Source: Rahnella sikkimica (GTDB lineage: Bacteria; Pseudomonadota; Gammaproteobacteria; Enterobacterales; Enterobacteriaceae). Taken from it: a stretch of DNA of 64,000 nt. The notes under the pieces are model-generated. The model saw only the letters and a list, made by a program, of their open reading frames with translations, did no database searches and was not told where the DNA came from. Shown here in pieces: positions 34,453 through 43,333 of this stretch (position 1 is the first letter of the stretch; every line of letters starts with the position of its first letter). The stretch spans positions 3,410,001 to 3,474,000 of the forward strand of contig NZ_CP019062.1 in NCBI RefSeq assembly GCF_002951615.1, read 5' to 3'. Made by a program: the position numbers and the translations under genes.

Positions 34453-35304
34453 TCAGTCCAGCAAAATCACCTTCGGGCTGTCTGTATCAAACAGCGGTTT
34501 GCAGAGGATTTTATAACTGTCACGGTCAAAGTGCGGAACGGCGGTATCGAACTTTTTGGCGTCTTCCAGCGTTTTTACGGTGCCAAGATAAAACCAGTGA
34601 TTGATAACGTGATACTCCGTCACGCCGCTGGCTTCTTCCACGATGGCGATGCGCCCAGGATACGGCCAGTTGCGGACTTTCAGGGCGCTGAGCGCATTTT
34701 TCAGGCGTTCCTGATGGGCTTCCGGTGATTCTTTTCCGCAACACACACCGGCACATTTCCCCAGAGAGAACCGGAAACACGCGCGGTTTTTTGCCAATTT
34801 TTCGAGCCCCAGCGCGCCATAACACAGCTTTTCCTGATCGGCGATATCGCGGATTTTTTCAACCGCGGACATTTTGGTTTTGAACAGGCCAAACAGATCG
34901 TCGGTGTGGGAAAAATCCACGTCATTGCTGAAAACGATTGTGGCAGTCAGCCCCTGAAGCCGGATGGAACACAGCTTGCGCGTGTTGCGCAGACGCTTAT
35001 TAAACAGCGGACGCCGGTTTTTAATCAGGTCAGATTCCAGCAATAACGCACCGACTTCACCGATGGTTTCGATGTATTCGATATCCCGCGTCATGTGCAG
35101 AAGTTTGGCTTCGTCGGCGTTGCGGAAATGCGACATCACGCGGCTGCGGATATTCACACTTTTGCCGATATACAGCGGAAAGGTTTTATCGTCGCCATAG
35201 AAAATATACACCCCCGAGCGGGAAGGTAAATTTTCGAGCGTATGACGAAGATGTTCAGGGTATTTATAAAGCTCGGTAAAAAGCTCTTTTTCCGGATTCC
35301 ACAA
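34453..35304 (-). CDS. cho: Excinuclease Cho (UvrC homologue)
   Basis: The GIY-YIG nuclease core is GVYIFYGDDKTFPLYIGKS with SVNIRSRVMSHF and EVGALLLESDLIK, and the cysteine cluster CAGVCCGKES is as in E. coli Cho. Cho makes a 3' incision in UvrB-marked damaged DNA. The frame is open to a TTG at 35385, but the promoter and LexA box lie inside that stretch, so translation must begin lower. TTG at 35304 (MWNPEKELF, AGCAGG upstream) gives 283 residues (E. coli 295). ATT at 35307 is another option. Confidence 0.85.
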   Translation of the reverse strand: MWNPEKELFTELYKYPEHLRHTLENLPSRSGVYIFYGDDKTFPLYIGKSVNIRSRVMSHFRNADEAKLLHMTRDIEYIETIGEVGALLLESDLIKNRRPLFNKRLRNTRKLCSIRLQGLTATIVFSNDVDFSHTDDLFGLFKTKMSAVEKIRDIADQEKLCYGALGLEKLAKNRACFRFSLGKCAGVCCGKESPEAHQERLKNALSALKVRNWPYPGRIAIVEEASGVTEYHVINHWFYLGTVKTLEDAKKFDTAVPHFDRDSYKILCKPLFDTDSPKVILLD

Positions 35305-35355
35305 AATCGCTGACCTGCTGTTATCGGAGAAGGTATCGTTTAAAAAACAACGGCC

Positions 35356-35385
35356 GATAATACTGGCTATCCGTACAGTCTTCAA
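35356..35385 (-). promoter_or_regulatory. LexA (SOS) box and promoter of cho
   Basis: On the minus strand CTGT-N8-CCAG (within 35361-35380) matches the LexA consensus CTGT-N8-ACAG with one core mismatch. It sits between TTGAAG (35385-35380) and TATTAT (35362-35357), spaced 17 bp, a near-ideal sigma-70 promoter that LexA would block. Confidence 0.7.
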
Positions 35386-35427
35386 CCAAGGCGGTTAAAA
35401 TAAAGTGTAAATTCTGACCGGCGAAAA

Positions 35428-35736
35428 TTACGCCTGCGTGCGCATTTCAATATATTCCCGACCATTCAGTAAGTTGGTTAACGCGGCCTCGCGGGTTTCG
35501 CGCTGGTCTGACTGGATCCAGCCATAAAGATTATCGATGTTATCGAAACGCACCAGCACGGTGTAAATCGTTTCGCCATGAACAGGGCGTAAAACGTTAA
35601 CACTTTCGCAACCGGCAAACCGGGCCGAATCCGCCTTCAGCTTTTCCAGCCAGCCTTCGTATTCCGACAGCTTATCGCGCTGCACGCCGTGCGTAATCAC
35701 CATCGTGATGTGGTCGGGTTGATGTGGGTAAGTCAC
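35428..35736 (-). CDS. Antibiotic biosynthesis monooxygenase (ABM)-domain protein
   Basis: 102 residues, a dimeric ferredoxin-like ABM fold (HITMVITHGVQRDKLSEYEGWLEKL through RFDNIDNLYGWIQS). The family includes quinol monooxygenases such as YgiN and haem-degrading enzymes. No residue here fixes a substrate. The start is GTG at 35736 with AAGGAA upstream. It is divergent from the LysR gene, which may regulate it. Confidence 0.75.
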   Translation of the reverse strand: MTYPHQPDHITMVITHGVQRDKLSEYEGWLEKLKADSARFAGCESVNVLRPVHGETIYTVLVRFDNIDNLYGWIQSDQRETREAALTNLLNGREYIEMRTQA

Positions 35737-35875
35737 AGGAGGTTCCTTCTGGTTAACCGCAGTTCTGGTTAACTGATTGTTGCGTTATATTGATGAACGA
35801 TACGAAATGCGAACAGTTATTGATAACGGAAATTTTTTGGGAAGTTGTTAAACAATTTTTGGGGTGGGGGAAATA

Positions 35876-36784
35876 ATGCGACTGAGCCTTGAAGCGCTGC
35901 TGATCCTGGATGCGCTGGATCGTCACGGCACTTTTGCTGCGGCAGCAGCCAGACTGTTTAAAACCGCGTCTGCGCTGAGTTATACCGTGCAGAAAATGGA
36001 AAGTGACCTGAATATCAAACTGCTGGACCGGTCCGGGCACCGCGCGACATTCACGCCAACCGGCCGTCTGATGCTGGAAAAGGGCCGCATTTTGCTGCGT
36101 GCGGTCAGTGAACTGGAACAACAGGCGCAATATGTCGAAAGCGGCTGGGAAAGTAAACTGACGATCAGCGTCGATGCTTCCGTTCCTTTCGCCCTGCTCA
36201 CGCCGCTTATCGACCGCTTTTACGAACAACATCAGCACACGCAACTTCTGTTCCGCCACGACGTGCTCGCCGGTTGCTGGGAAGCGCTGAGCTACGGCGA
36301 AGCCGACATTGTTTTCGGCGCGGTGCAGGAACCGGTCACGCGCAGCGGTATTGAATATCGCCCTATCGGCTGGCTGGAATATGTGTTTGCCGTCGCGCCG
36401 CATCACCCGCTGGCCTCTCTACCGGAGCCGTTATTGCGTGAACAAATCCGTCAGTACCGCGCGGTGGTGGTTCACGATACGTCGCGTCACGGCGCAGGCA
36501 CGGATTTGCGCGTGCTGGACGAGCAGAAAATGCTGAGCGTTCACGACTTCAACGCCAAAGTTCACGCACAGGTCGCCGGTCTGGGCTGCGGTTATCTGCC
36601 GCGCTATCTGGCCGCGCCGCATCTGGAAAGCGGTGCGCTGGTTGAACGCCGTCTGGATACTGAAACCCGTCGCGATCAGGCCTATATGGCCTGGAACGAA
36701 AAAGCCACCGGCAATGCCGCCATGTGGTGGCGCGAACATTTACAGAATTTCGACGGCATCTGTTCCGTTTACAGCCGGGAATAA
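35876..36784 (+). CDS. LysR-family transcriptional regulator
   Basis: 302 residues from the ATG at 35876 (GGTGGGGG upstream). The N-terminal helix-turn-helix is FAAAAARLFKTASALSYTVQKME (about 19-41) with LLDRSGHRATFTPTGR after it, similar to E. coli YhaJ. The C-terminal half is the usual inducer-binding domain. Its target is likely the divergent ABM gene, the adjacent isochorismatase-family gene, or both. Confidence 0.88.
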   Translation: MRLSLEALLILDALDRHGTFAAAAARLFKTASALSYTVQKMESDLNIKLLDRSGHRATFTPTGRLMLEKGRILLRAVSELEQQAQYVESGWESKLTISVDASVPFALLTPLIDRFYEQHQHTQLLFRHDVLAGCWEALSYGEADIVFGAVQEPVTRSGIEYRPIGWLEYVFAVAPHHPLASLPEPLLREQIRQYRAVVVHDTSRHGAGTDLRVLDEQKMLSVHDFNAKVHAQVAGLGCGYLPRYLAAPHLESGALVERRLDTETRRDQAYMAWNEKATGNAAMWWREHLQNFDGICSVYSRE

Positions 36785-36887
36785 TCGTTGCCCGTTTAAG
36801 GAGAAAAGCCGGGGCCATCGGGGCAGCATAGATACCGCCCATAAACGTCCTTTGATGACAGCCCGGTGGCTCATCAGGATGACGATA

Positions 36888-37529
36888 TTAAGCCTTACGC
36901 TGCGGCGCTTTATGTACCATGGTGTAGGCGTAATCCACGCCCATGCCGTAGGCGCCGCTGTGTTCGCGAACCAGATCCATGACGGCGTCGTAGGTTTCTT
37001 TGCGTGACCAGTCGCGCTGGTACTCGAGCAGAACCTGCTGCCAGGTCACCGGAATGGCGCCGGCCTGCACCATGCGGTCGATGGAACGCTCATGCGCATC
37101 CACGCTGGTGCCGCCGGAAGTATCGGTCACCACATACACTTCATAGCCTTCTTTCAGCGCCATCAGGGCCGGGAAAGTCAGACACACTTCAGTCCACAAT
37201 GCGGAAATAATCAGTTTCTTACGGCCTGTCGCTTCAACGGCTTTCACAAACGCCGCGTCTTCCCAGGAGTTCATGGAGGTGCGTTCAATCGGCTTCACAT
37301 CCGGGTGAACCGCCAGCAGTTCCGGCCAGATATAGCCGCTGAAACTTTCGGTTTCGACGGAGGTGTAAATCACCGGCACGTTAAAAACTTTGCCTGCTTT
37401 AGCGAGAGCAACGGTGTTATTTTTAAGCTGCTGGCGATCAATATTTGCGACGCCGAAAGACATTTGTGGCTGATGGTCGATGAAAATCAGGGTGGAGTTC
37501 TGTGGGTCCAGCAGATCGAATTTAGACAT
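36888..37529 (-). CDS. Isochorismatase-family cysteine hydrolase (YcaC-like)
   Basis: About 213 residues. The aspartate of the triad is in LIFIDHQPQMSF and the nucleophilic cysteine in ALWTEVCLTFPAL; VTDTSGGTSVDAHERSIDRM resembles YcaC. The substrate is unknown and the family acts on amides and related compounds. The start at 37529 (MSKFDLLD) has AGAGG at 8 nt; the ATG at 37535 is too close to it. Confidence 0.85.
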   Translation of the reverse strand: MSKFDLLDPQNSTLIFIDHQPQMSFGVANIDRQQLKNNTVALAKAGKVFNVPVIYTSVETESFSGYIWPELLAVHPDVKPIERTSMNSWEDAAFVKAVEATGRKKLIISALWTEVCLTFPALMALKEGYEVYVVTDTSGGTSVDAHERSIDRMVQAGAIPVTWQQVLLEYQRDWSRKETYDAVMDLVREHSGAYGMGVDYAYTMVHKAPQRKA

Positions 37530-37744
37530 TTTCATTTCCTCTCAGAGTGCATTGTCAGGTTGTGTGTTTGTATTTAACGTTGTGTTGTTGTGCTGCTGGA
37601 AATCACAATACGGCAGACGTTAAAACGCAGATAGCGGAAAGAATTTGCGAAGTTGTTCAGATTTTTTTGACAGGCTTTCGTCTGTATAAACAGCCAAAAA
37701 TAATATTTACAGTCAGCGAGTTATGAACAGTGAAAACTTTTAAC

Positions 37745-37763
37745 GCGTTATTAAAAATAACGC
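37745..37763. repeat. Perfect 8-bp inverted repeat
   Basis: GCGTTATT-AAA-AATAACGC. It could be an operator or a small RNA hairpin; there is no T run and no close start codon. Confidence 0.4.
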
Positions 37764-37854
37764 ACTATGACTATTACGGAGAGGCGTCTGCTGTTTATTG
37801 CAGCACAACTTAAACCCTGCAAAATCACTCGCTGAGGAAAGACAAATGAAAGCT

Positions 37855-37891
37855 AAAAAGGCATTCCCCGCCAAGGGAATGCCTTTTTCTT
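37855..37891 (-). terminator. Terminator of the SorC-family gene
   Basis: AAAAAGGCATTCCC and GGGAATGCCTTTTT form a 14-bp stem with a 6-nt loop, with T-rich sequence on both strands. It lies about 30 bp past the SorC stop. Confidence 0.85.
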
Positions 37892-37922
37892 TGGTGCATG
37901 TTTCTGGTGAAGAAAACAGCGT

Positions 37923-38855
37923 TCACGCCACCGGCAGTTTATCCAGAATCGCCTGCGCGGTATTCACGTCGGTGACCAGCGAATTGATCATGCCCGAACG
38001 CACCGCACCGATAATCCCGGCGGCTTTTTCCGGCGTCGCGGCCACGCCAATCGTCAGCGGCGTTTTGCGCAGCTGTTCAACCGACGCCGCAATCATTCGC
38101 TCCTCGCCTTCCCAGTGCAATAACTCGCCGGATTCCGTGAAGTAATGGCGCAACACATCGCCCGCCGCGTCGCTGAGCGCCTGTTCGCCCGGCGTCGCCG
38201 TGGTTGATTCACTCGGTTTCGGCGTATGCGTCAGGCCGATGCCGACAATCGCCGCATCGAGTTTGTCCCACAGGGAAATAATTTCCTGCACGCTGCCGTC
38301 GGCGAGAAACGCATCACGCAATTCTGCCGAAGAAATGTAAGGCGCATGCAGAAAATACGGCGTGCCTTCCATCTGTTCAGCCGCGCGGCGCACGAACTCG
38401 GTGATCTGAAAATGCGGCGCAGACTGCTGCATTCCACCATTGAGCGCCACGGTCATAATGCCCGGCAGGCGCGGCATTCCGGCCAGCGTCACCTCGCGTA
38501 CCGCCCTTCCCCAGCCAATGCCCAGCACCGAACCGGCACCTAAACCGGCTTCCTGCAACAAAGCGGCCAGCGGCGTCGACAGCGCGCCCAGCACATTGCC
38601 CGGCGGCGCATCAACCACATACGCGTGCTTCAACCCGAGGCGGTTGATCAGGTCAGATGTCATGTCTTCCGGGGAGGATAATCCCACCACTTCGATGCGC
38701 ACAATGCCCGCCGCGCGGGCTTTATTCAGCAGCCGCGAGATTGTCGCCGTTGAAACCTCCAGCTTGCGCGCAATCTCCACCTGAGACATATCAGACTCGT
38801 AATGCAGCTTCGCCACTAAATGCATCATGGCACGCGTCGCTGCAATATCTTGCAA
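37923..38855 (-). CDS. SorC/DeoR-type sugar-binding transcriptional regulator
   Basis: 310 residues. The N-terminal helix-turn-helix (SQVEIARKLEVSTATISRLLNKARAAGIV) is followed by a sugar-binding domain (about 60-310) with VLGIGWGRAV, AIVGIGLTHTP and ERMIAASVEQL. SorC proteins bind phosphorylated sugars and control neighbouring catabolic operons. It is divergent from the aldolase-PTS operon and is its likely regulator. The start is TTG at 38855; the exact N-terminus is uncertain because the frame is open further upstream. Confidence 0.87.
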   Translation of the reverse strand: MQDIAATRAMMHLVAKLHYESDMSQVEIARKLEVSTATISRLLNKARAAGIVRIEVVGLSSPEDMTSDLINRLGLKHAYVVDAPPGNVLGALSTPLAALLQEAGLGAGSVLGIGWGRAVREVTLAGMPRLPGIMTVALNGGMQQSAPHFQITEFVRRAAEQMEGTPYFLHAPYISSAELRDAFLADGSVQEIISLWDKLDAAIVGIGLTHTPKPSESTTATPGEQALSDAAGDVLRHYFTESGELLHWEGEERMIAASVEQLRKTPLTIGVAATPEKAAGIIGAVRSGMINSLVTDVNTAQAILDKLPVA

Positions 38856-39002
38856 AATTGGCTCTTTCAGCTTGAAATTCCTTTCAGTAATGAATTACAC
38901 TTAAATCGTCGATTGAGGGATTATTGCGCAACACCTGTAAAAATGCAATGTGCCGGATCGGGCTTAGACCCTTGTAAACCGGCGTGTTACGCGATTTTTC
39001 CG

Positions 39003-39075
39003 CCCCTGTCAGCCAGGGGGCAAAGACAGAACGTCCAGTGTAATCGAGATTTTTTCATCTGTAATAAATTTCACG
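39003..39075 (+). promoter_or_regulatory. Control region of the aldolase-PTS operon
   Basis: An inverted repeat CCCCTG-TCAGC-CAGGGG (about 39004-39020) and a CRP-like TGTAA-N6-TCACG (39060-39075, two mismatches from TGTGA-N6-TCACA) precede the aldolase gene. Both are sequence matches only. Confidence 0.35.
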
Positions 39076-39089
39076 CAAAGGAGAGTTCC

Positions 39090-40025
39090 ATGTCAAAAAT
39101 GTCTACTTCAGAATTACGCAGCTATCAGCAGATTTGCGGTAAAAATGGCGCGATGCTGGTGATCGCCTGTGACCAGCGCGGTGCCATGCGCAGCCTGCTC
39201 GCCAGCGACCCACAGCAACAATCCGCGATTTCCGAACACCAACTGGGCCTCATCAAAGCCGACATCACCCGATATCTCGCCAGCAAAGCCTCCTGCGTGC
39301 TGGTGGATCCGGTCTGTGCGGTGCCGCAGCTGGTGGACAACGGCATTATTGCCCGCGATACCGCTCTGCTGATCGGCCTTGACGCATCAGGCTGGGATAA
39401 TTCGCCGGAAGGCTACCGTCTGTCGCGGTTAGTGGCGAATGTGGATGCGCGCCGCGTGCGTGAACTGGGTGCGACCGGCGGAAAAATCATGGTGTATTTG
39501 CGTTCGGATCAGGAAGCCGCCAACCGCCATAACATTGAAATCCTGCGTCAGTGCATCGACGATTTCGCCCGCGAAGACCTGCTGCTGGTGGTGGAGTTCC
39601 TCACCTATAAACTCGACAACGAAACCGAGGAAGAATATAAAGAAAAAGTCCCGGCGCTGATTTATGGCGGCACGAAGATTTGCCTGGAATGCGGCGCGAA
39701 GGTGCTGAAACTGCCTTATCCGGGTTCAAAACAGGCCTGTGCAGACATCACGAAACTGGCCGGAGACGTGCCGTGGGCGGTGCTTTCCGCGGGCGTTGAC
39801 CACGCCACTTTCCTCAAACAAGTGGCGGATGCCATGAGCGAAGGCGCTTCAGGCGTGATTGCCGGACGTTCGTTGTGGAAAGACTGCATTTCGCTGGATC
39901 GCAGCGCGACAAAATCCCGGCTCGAATCGCTGGCGGTGCCGCGCCTGAACGAACTTCAGGCCGTAATTCAGCAATATTTCCATGCCCCGGCCCATAATCA
40001 AACTGAACAGGTGGAACATGTCTGA
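39090..40025 (+). CDS. Class I aldolase of the LacD/YihT (tagatose-bisphosphate aldolase) family
   Basis: 311 residues from the ATG at 39090 (AAAGGAGAG upstream). Family marks are LVIACDQRGAMRSLL near 23-37, the Schiff-base lysine K207 in KVLKLPYPGS, and VLSAGVDHATF and GASGVIAGRSLWKD near the end. Relatives split tagatose 1,6-bisphosphate or sulfofructose phosphate into two three-carbon units. The substrate here is probably the phosphorylated sugar made by the PTS in this operon. Confidence 0.85.
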   Translation: MSKMSTSELRSYQQICGKNGAMLVIACDQRGAMRSLLASDPQQQSAISEHQLGLIKADITRYLASKASCVLVDPVCAVPQLVDNGIIARDTALLIGLDASGWDNSPEGYRLSRLVANVDARRVRELGATGGKIMVYLRSDQEAANRHNIEILRQCIDDFAREDLLLVVEFLTYKLDNETEEEYKEKVPALIYGGTKICLECGAKVLKLPYPGSKQACADITKLAGDVPWAVLSAGVDHATFLKQVADAMSEGASGVIAGRSLWKDCISLDRSATKSRLESLAVPRLNELQAVIQQYFHAPAHNQTEQVEHV

Positions 40026-40614
40026 AAACAGAAGCGCCTCACGAAATGGCTTTACCGGCAAACGCGTCATCCTGGTAAACGGGATCCCGGCGTCAGGTAA
40101 AAGCCGGCTCGCCGTTGAGCTTTCTGAATACAGCGGCTGGCTGCAACTGTCGCTGGATGGCATCAAAAACCCGTTTCTTCAGCGGATGCAAAATGTCGAT
40201 CGCCCTTTTAACCGCGTGCTCGGACTGGCAAGTTATCAGGTTATCTGGGATATCATCGGCGGCGCACCGCAGGGCAGCACTTTTATTGCCGATGCGTGGT
40301 TTGGATTCCAGCCAAAAGACGTGTTGCAGGATTATCTGCAACGGGCGGGCGTCACGCAGGTTCTGGAAATCTGGTGTCAGATTGATGCAGAACTCGCCGC
40401 GGAACGTTTTGCGTCACGACTAGGTGAACGTTTACCGGGACACGTCGGGGCAGAATATATTCCCGAATTAAAAATTCTCGCCGGAAATGCACGACCAATG
40501 GCGTTGGGACCAGTTTATTCTGTTGACCAGAATGTTATTGCACAAAATAAGCCTGTAAATATTGTTGATATACATGAATGGGTATTAAATTCATTTCATA
40601 CTCAGACCCAATAA
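40018..40614 (+). CDS. P-loop kinase-like protein (AAA_33 / chloramphenicol phosphotransferase-like)
   Basis: 198 residues. Walker A is VNGIPASGKSRLA (about 22-34). IADAWFGFQPKD and the basic ERFASRLGERLPGHV stretch fit small-molecule kinases of the CPT/AAA_33 group. It starts inside the end of the aldolase gene (8-bp overlap), so the two are coupled. A role in phosphorylating the sugar phosphate to the bisphosphate used by the aldolase fits the context, but is inference. Confidence 0.75.
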   Translation: MSENRSASRNGFTGKRVILVNGIPASGKSRLAVELSEYSGWLQLSLDGIKNPFLQRMQNVDRPFNRVLGLASYQVIWDIIGGAPQGSTFIADAWFGFQPKDVLQDYLQRAGVTQVLEIWCQIDAELAAERFASRLGERLPGHVGAEYIPELKILAGNARPMALGPVYSVDQNVIAQNKPVNIVDIHEWVLNSFHTQTQ

Positions 40615-40819
40615 ACATCCACAAAAGGAAACGTTCATTTACTGAAAAGTCAGTGCATTCTGATATCAGGACCAGGCTAATGCCCTACTATCATTAATTC
40701 TTTCATGTCGTTTGAAATTATTATCTTTCATTAATGGCAAATAGGATTGGATAGATCACAGTTTTTATTTTGATTAAATATCATACTGAGAAAAGGCCCT
40801 ATTAATGTGAAGAGGTATT
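40615..40819. other. Gap between kinase-like gene and PTS IIA gene
   Basis: 205 AT-rich bases without a gene. A second promoter for the PTS genes is possible; none was clear. A half CRP site (ATCACA) is present near 40756. Confidence 0.35.
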
Positions 40820-41263
40820 ATGTTAAGCGACTGGATTAATGAAAATAACACCACCCTTATCACCAGAATAAAAGACTGGCAAAGTGCCGTCGCATTAGCT
40901 GTGCAACCTTTAATTGATTCCGGTGCCGCCGAAAGTCGTTATCTTCAGGCGATATATGACATGCACCGTGAAATCGGCCCTTATTATGTTTTGGGTGAAG
41001 GGATTGCCATGCCACATGCCCGGCCAGAAGAAGGTGCGGTCAGAACCGCACTCTCTCTGGTGATTGTTTCAGAAGGTGTTGAATTCGGCAGTGAAGATAA
41101 CGATCCGGTCTATGTCATCTTCGCGCTGGCCGCCGTTGACAGCCATTCGCACATTGAAATGATCGCCAGCCTTTCTCACCTGTTCTGCGATGATGAGGCA
41201 GCGAAAAAATTAAAACAAAGTAAAAACAAGCAGGAAGCATTAGACATTATCCGGCAGTTTTAG
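40820..41263 (+). CDS. PTS EIIA, ascorbate/mannitol-fructose type
   Basis: 147 residues. The phospho-histidine is H66 in GIAMPHARPEEGAV, the PTS_EIIA_2 signature. LSLVIVSEGVEFG and HIEMIASLSHLF follow. It passes phosphate from HPr to the following IIB and resembles UlaC. Confidence 0.92.
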   Translation: MLSDWINENNTTLITRIKDWQSAVALAVQPLIDSGAAESRYLQAIYDMHREIGPYYVLGEGIAMPHARPEEGAVRTALSLVIVSEGVEFGSEDNDPVYVIFALAAVDSHSHIEMIASLSHLFCDDEAAKKLKQSKNKQEALDIIRQF

Positions 41264-41325
41264 ACGTGAAGTGTAGAGAGACGAGCATAACCCTTAATGA
41301 ACACCTACAAAGAACCTAAGGAAAC

Positions 41326-41631
41326 ATGATGAAAAAGTTATCTATTCTTGCGGTATGCGGTGCGGGTTTAGGCAGCAGTTTTGCCTGTGAAATGAGTATC
41401 GAAGCCGCGCTGAAAGATTTAGGCGTGGAGGCGGATTTATCACACTGCGATATTTCCAGCGCCACCTCATCCCGGGCCGATATTATTATGACCGGCGAAA
41501 ACTTCAGATCGCAGTTCCAGCATTACACCATCAGCGCCAATATTATTTATCTGAAACGCCTGGTGGATAAGAACGAAATAAAAGATAAGCTGACGCCTGT
41601 TCTTCAGGAAATGGGTCACCTGGCTGTCTGA
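41326..41631 (+). CDS. PTS EIIB, ascorbate type
   Basis: 101 residues, with the phosphocysteine at C11 in ILAVCGAGLGSSFACEM. ADIIMTGENF is the second family block. It starts with two ATGs; the second, at 41329, is better spaced from AAGGA. It resembles UlaB and sits between the IIA and IIC genes. Confidence 0.92.
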   Translation: MMKKLSILAVCGAGLGSSFACEMSIEAALKDLGVEADLSHCDISSATSSRADIIMTGENFRSQFQHYTISANIIYLKRLVDKNEIKDKLTPVLQEMGHLAV

Positions 41632-41689
41632 TAATAAAAATATTTTATTCCAATAGAACAACTCTACATCTCTACTACAGGGGACGCTT

Positions 41690-42955
41690 ATGTCTTTCCT
41701 TCACTTTATTGTCAATGATGTATTAGGCCAGGCATCAATATTAATCTCTCTGATCGCTATGATTGGCCTGATTGCATTAAAGAAAAGTCCGGGACAAATT
41801 ATTACCGGCACATTAAAAACGCTGCTCGGATTTCTGGTTTTACTTTCCGGTGCCAGTATTATTGTGAATGCACTGAACTTCCTGGGTGAAATATTCCAGA
41901 AAGGTTTCCATATGCGCGGCGTGGTCACCGACGTCGGCTCAATCGCCGGTATCGCACAACAAACGCTCGGGCGGGAAACGGCCTTAATTATGGTGCTGGC
42001 ATTTATCGTCAATATCCTGATTGCGCGTCTGACCCGCTTTAAATACATCTTCCTCACCGGTCAGGCGTCGCTGTGGATGGCGACCGTCTGTTCCGTCATC
42101 GGTTATATGGGCGGCCTGCGCGGTGCGGAGCTGATCATTACCGGCGGCGTCATTGCCGGTGTGATGGCGGTCGGTATGCCGGTGCTGGCACAACCGATTG
42201 TGCGCAAAATTACCGGTTCCGATGACTTTGCGCTCGGCCATTTCTGCACTATCGGTTACATCGTGCAGGCTGGCGTGGCGAAAATCACCGGTAACGTCAA
42301 TAAAAGCACCGAAGATCTCGAGTTGCCACAGGCCCTCTCCTTCCTGCAAGACACCTATCTGTCGATGATGGTGGTGATGATCCCGATTTACCTGATCCCC
42401 GCCATCGCCGCAGGCCCGGAAGTGGTCGCGCCTTTCGCTAACAGCGTTAACTATCTGGTCTACTCGTTCCTGCAATCCATTCAGTTTGTGGTCGGCGTTT
42501 ACGTGCTGCTCTCCGGTGTGCGTCTTCTGCTGGCGGAAATCGTCCCGGCTTTCCGTGGGATCGCCCTGCGCATCGTGCCCAACGCCATTCCGGCGCTCGA
42601 TTGCCCGGTACTTTTCCCTTACGCGCCGAACGCGGTCATCATCGGCTTTATCTCGACCACCATCGGTTCAGTCATCGGCATGTTCCTGTTCCCGAGTCTC
42701 GGGCTGGCGATGATTTTGCCGGGTATGCTGACCAACTTCTTCGCGGGCGGTACGGCGGGTATCTTCGGTAACGCCGTCGGCGGGCGTCGCGGCGCGATTA
42801 TCGGCGGTATCTTCCACGGCCTGTTTATCACGCTGTTACCGGCGCTGCTGCTGCCGCTGCTGGGTAAATTCGGCTTCTCGAACGTGACATTCAGTGACTC
42901 GGATGTCATCGGCGTCGGGCTGGTGTTCGGCCATATTCTCAACTTCTTCCATTAA
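41690..42955 (+). CDS. PTS EIIC, ascorbate (UlaA/SgaT) type
   Basis: 421 residues with about 10-11 membrane segments. Family blocks are LLGFLVLLSGASIIV, YMGGLRGAELIITGGV, DCPVLFPYAPNAVIIGF and FFAGGTAGIFGNAVGGRRGA. UlaA carries ascorbate. The aldolase partner suggests a different, unidentified sugar or polyol here. Confidence 0.92.
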   Translation: MSFLHFIVNDVLGQASILISLIAMIGLIALKKSPGQIITGTLKTLLGFLVLLSGASIIVNALNFLGEIFQKGFHMRGVVTDVGSIAGIAQQTLGRETALIMVLAFIVNILIARLTRFKYIFLTGQASLWMATVCSVIGYMGGLRGAELIITGGVIAGVMAVGMPVLAQPIVRKITGSDDFALGHFCTIGYIVQAGVAKITGNVNKSTEDLELPQALSFLQDTYLSMMVVMIPIYLIPAIAAGPEVVAPFANSVNYLVYSFLQSIQFVVGVYVLLSGVRLLLAEIVPAFRGIALRIVPNAIPALDCPVLFPYAPNAVIIGFISTTIGSVIGMFLFPSLGLAMILPGMLTNFFAGGTAGIFGNAVGGRRGAIIGGIFHGLFITLLPALLLPLLGKFGFSNVTFSDSDVIGVGLVFGHILNFFH

Positions 42956-42976
42956 TTAAGCCGGAGGGCATTCCAG

Positions 42977-43294
42977 ATGGAAAAAATAATGGATACGCGT
43001 ATTGAGCAGATTTTATCGCAACAGCTGCCGCCGCAGGAATCGGCCAAAGCGCTCAACGAACTGGGAAAAGAGTATCAGGAACAGCAGGATCTGGAGGCCG
43101 CCATTGCCTGTTGGGAGCAGAGTATGGCGTGTTACGGAAAGCCCGGTTTCGCGCAGGCGCAGCTGATGAAGGCGTATAACGCGCGGCGTCGTCAGTGCTC
43201 AGAAGCCGGTGACGGCAGGGGGCTGGAGGTATATTCGCAGAAAATCGATGCACTGATGCAAAAAAGTAAGGACGCCATCCGCTACGGATTTTGA
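42977..43294 (+). CDS. Small helical (TPR-like) protein of unknown function
   Basis: 105 residues, soluble and all-helical by appearance, with one TPR-like unit (LNELGKEYQEQQDLEAAIACWEQSM is split here as LNELGKEYQEQQ and DLEAAIACWEQSM). It starts 21 bp after the IIC gene with GGAGG upstream, so it belongs to the operon. I do not recognise its function; a protein-protein contact role in the PTS operon is possible. Confidence 0.75.
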   Translation: MEKIMDTRIEQILSQQLPPQESAKALNELGKEYQEQQDLEAAIACWEQSMACYGKPGFAQAQLMKAYNARRRQCSEAGDGRGLEVYSQKIDALMQKSKDAIRYGF

Positions 43295-43299
43295 GCCAA

Positions 43300-43328
43300 A
43301 AAAAGCCAGAACGCGTGTTCTGGCTTTT
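43300..43328. terminator. Bidirectional terminator between PTS operon and msrA
   Basis: AAAAGCCAGAAC and GTTCTGGCTTTT, a 12-bp stem with a 5-nt loop. Confidence 0.87.
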
Positions 43329-43333
43329 ACCGT

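Larger units (their letters stand above)
37530..37922. other. Intergenic region between isochorismatase and SorC genes
   Basis: About 390 bp. It holds a perfect dyad GCGTTATT-AAA-AATAACGC (37745-37763) and the SorC-gene terminator (37855-37891). A 115-codon frame at 37798-38145 runs through the terminator and antisense to the SorC gene and was not called. Confidence 0.5.

Noticed and set aside
37690..37705. CTGTATAAACAG as a LexA box
   Set aside because: Its spacing is 4, not 8, between CTGT and ACAG, and no SOS gene follows.
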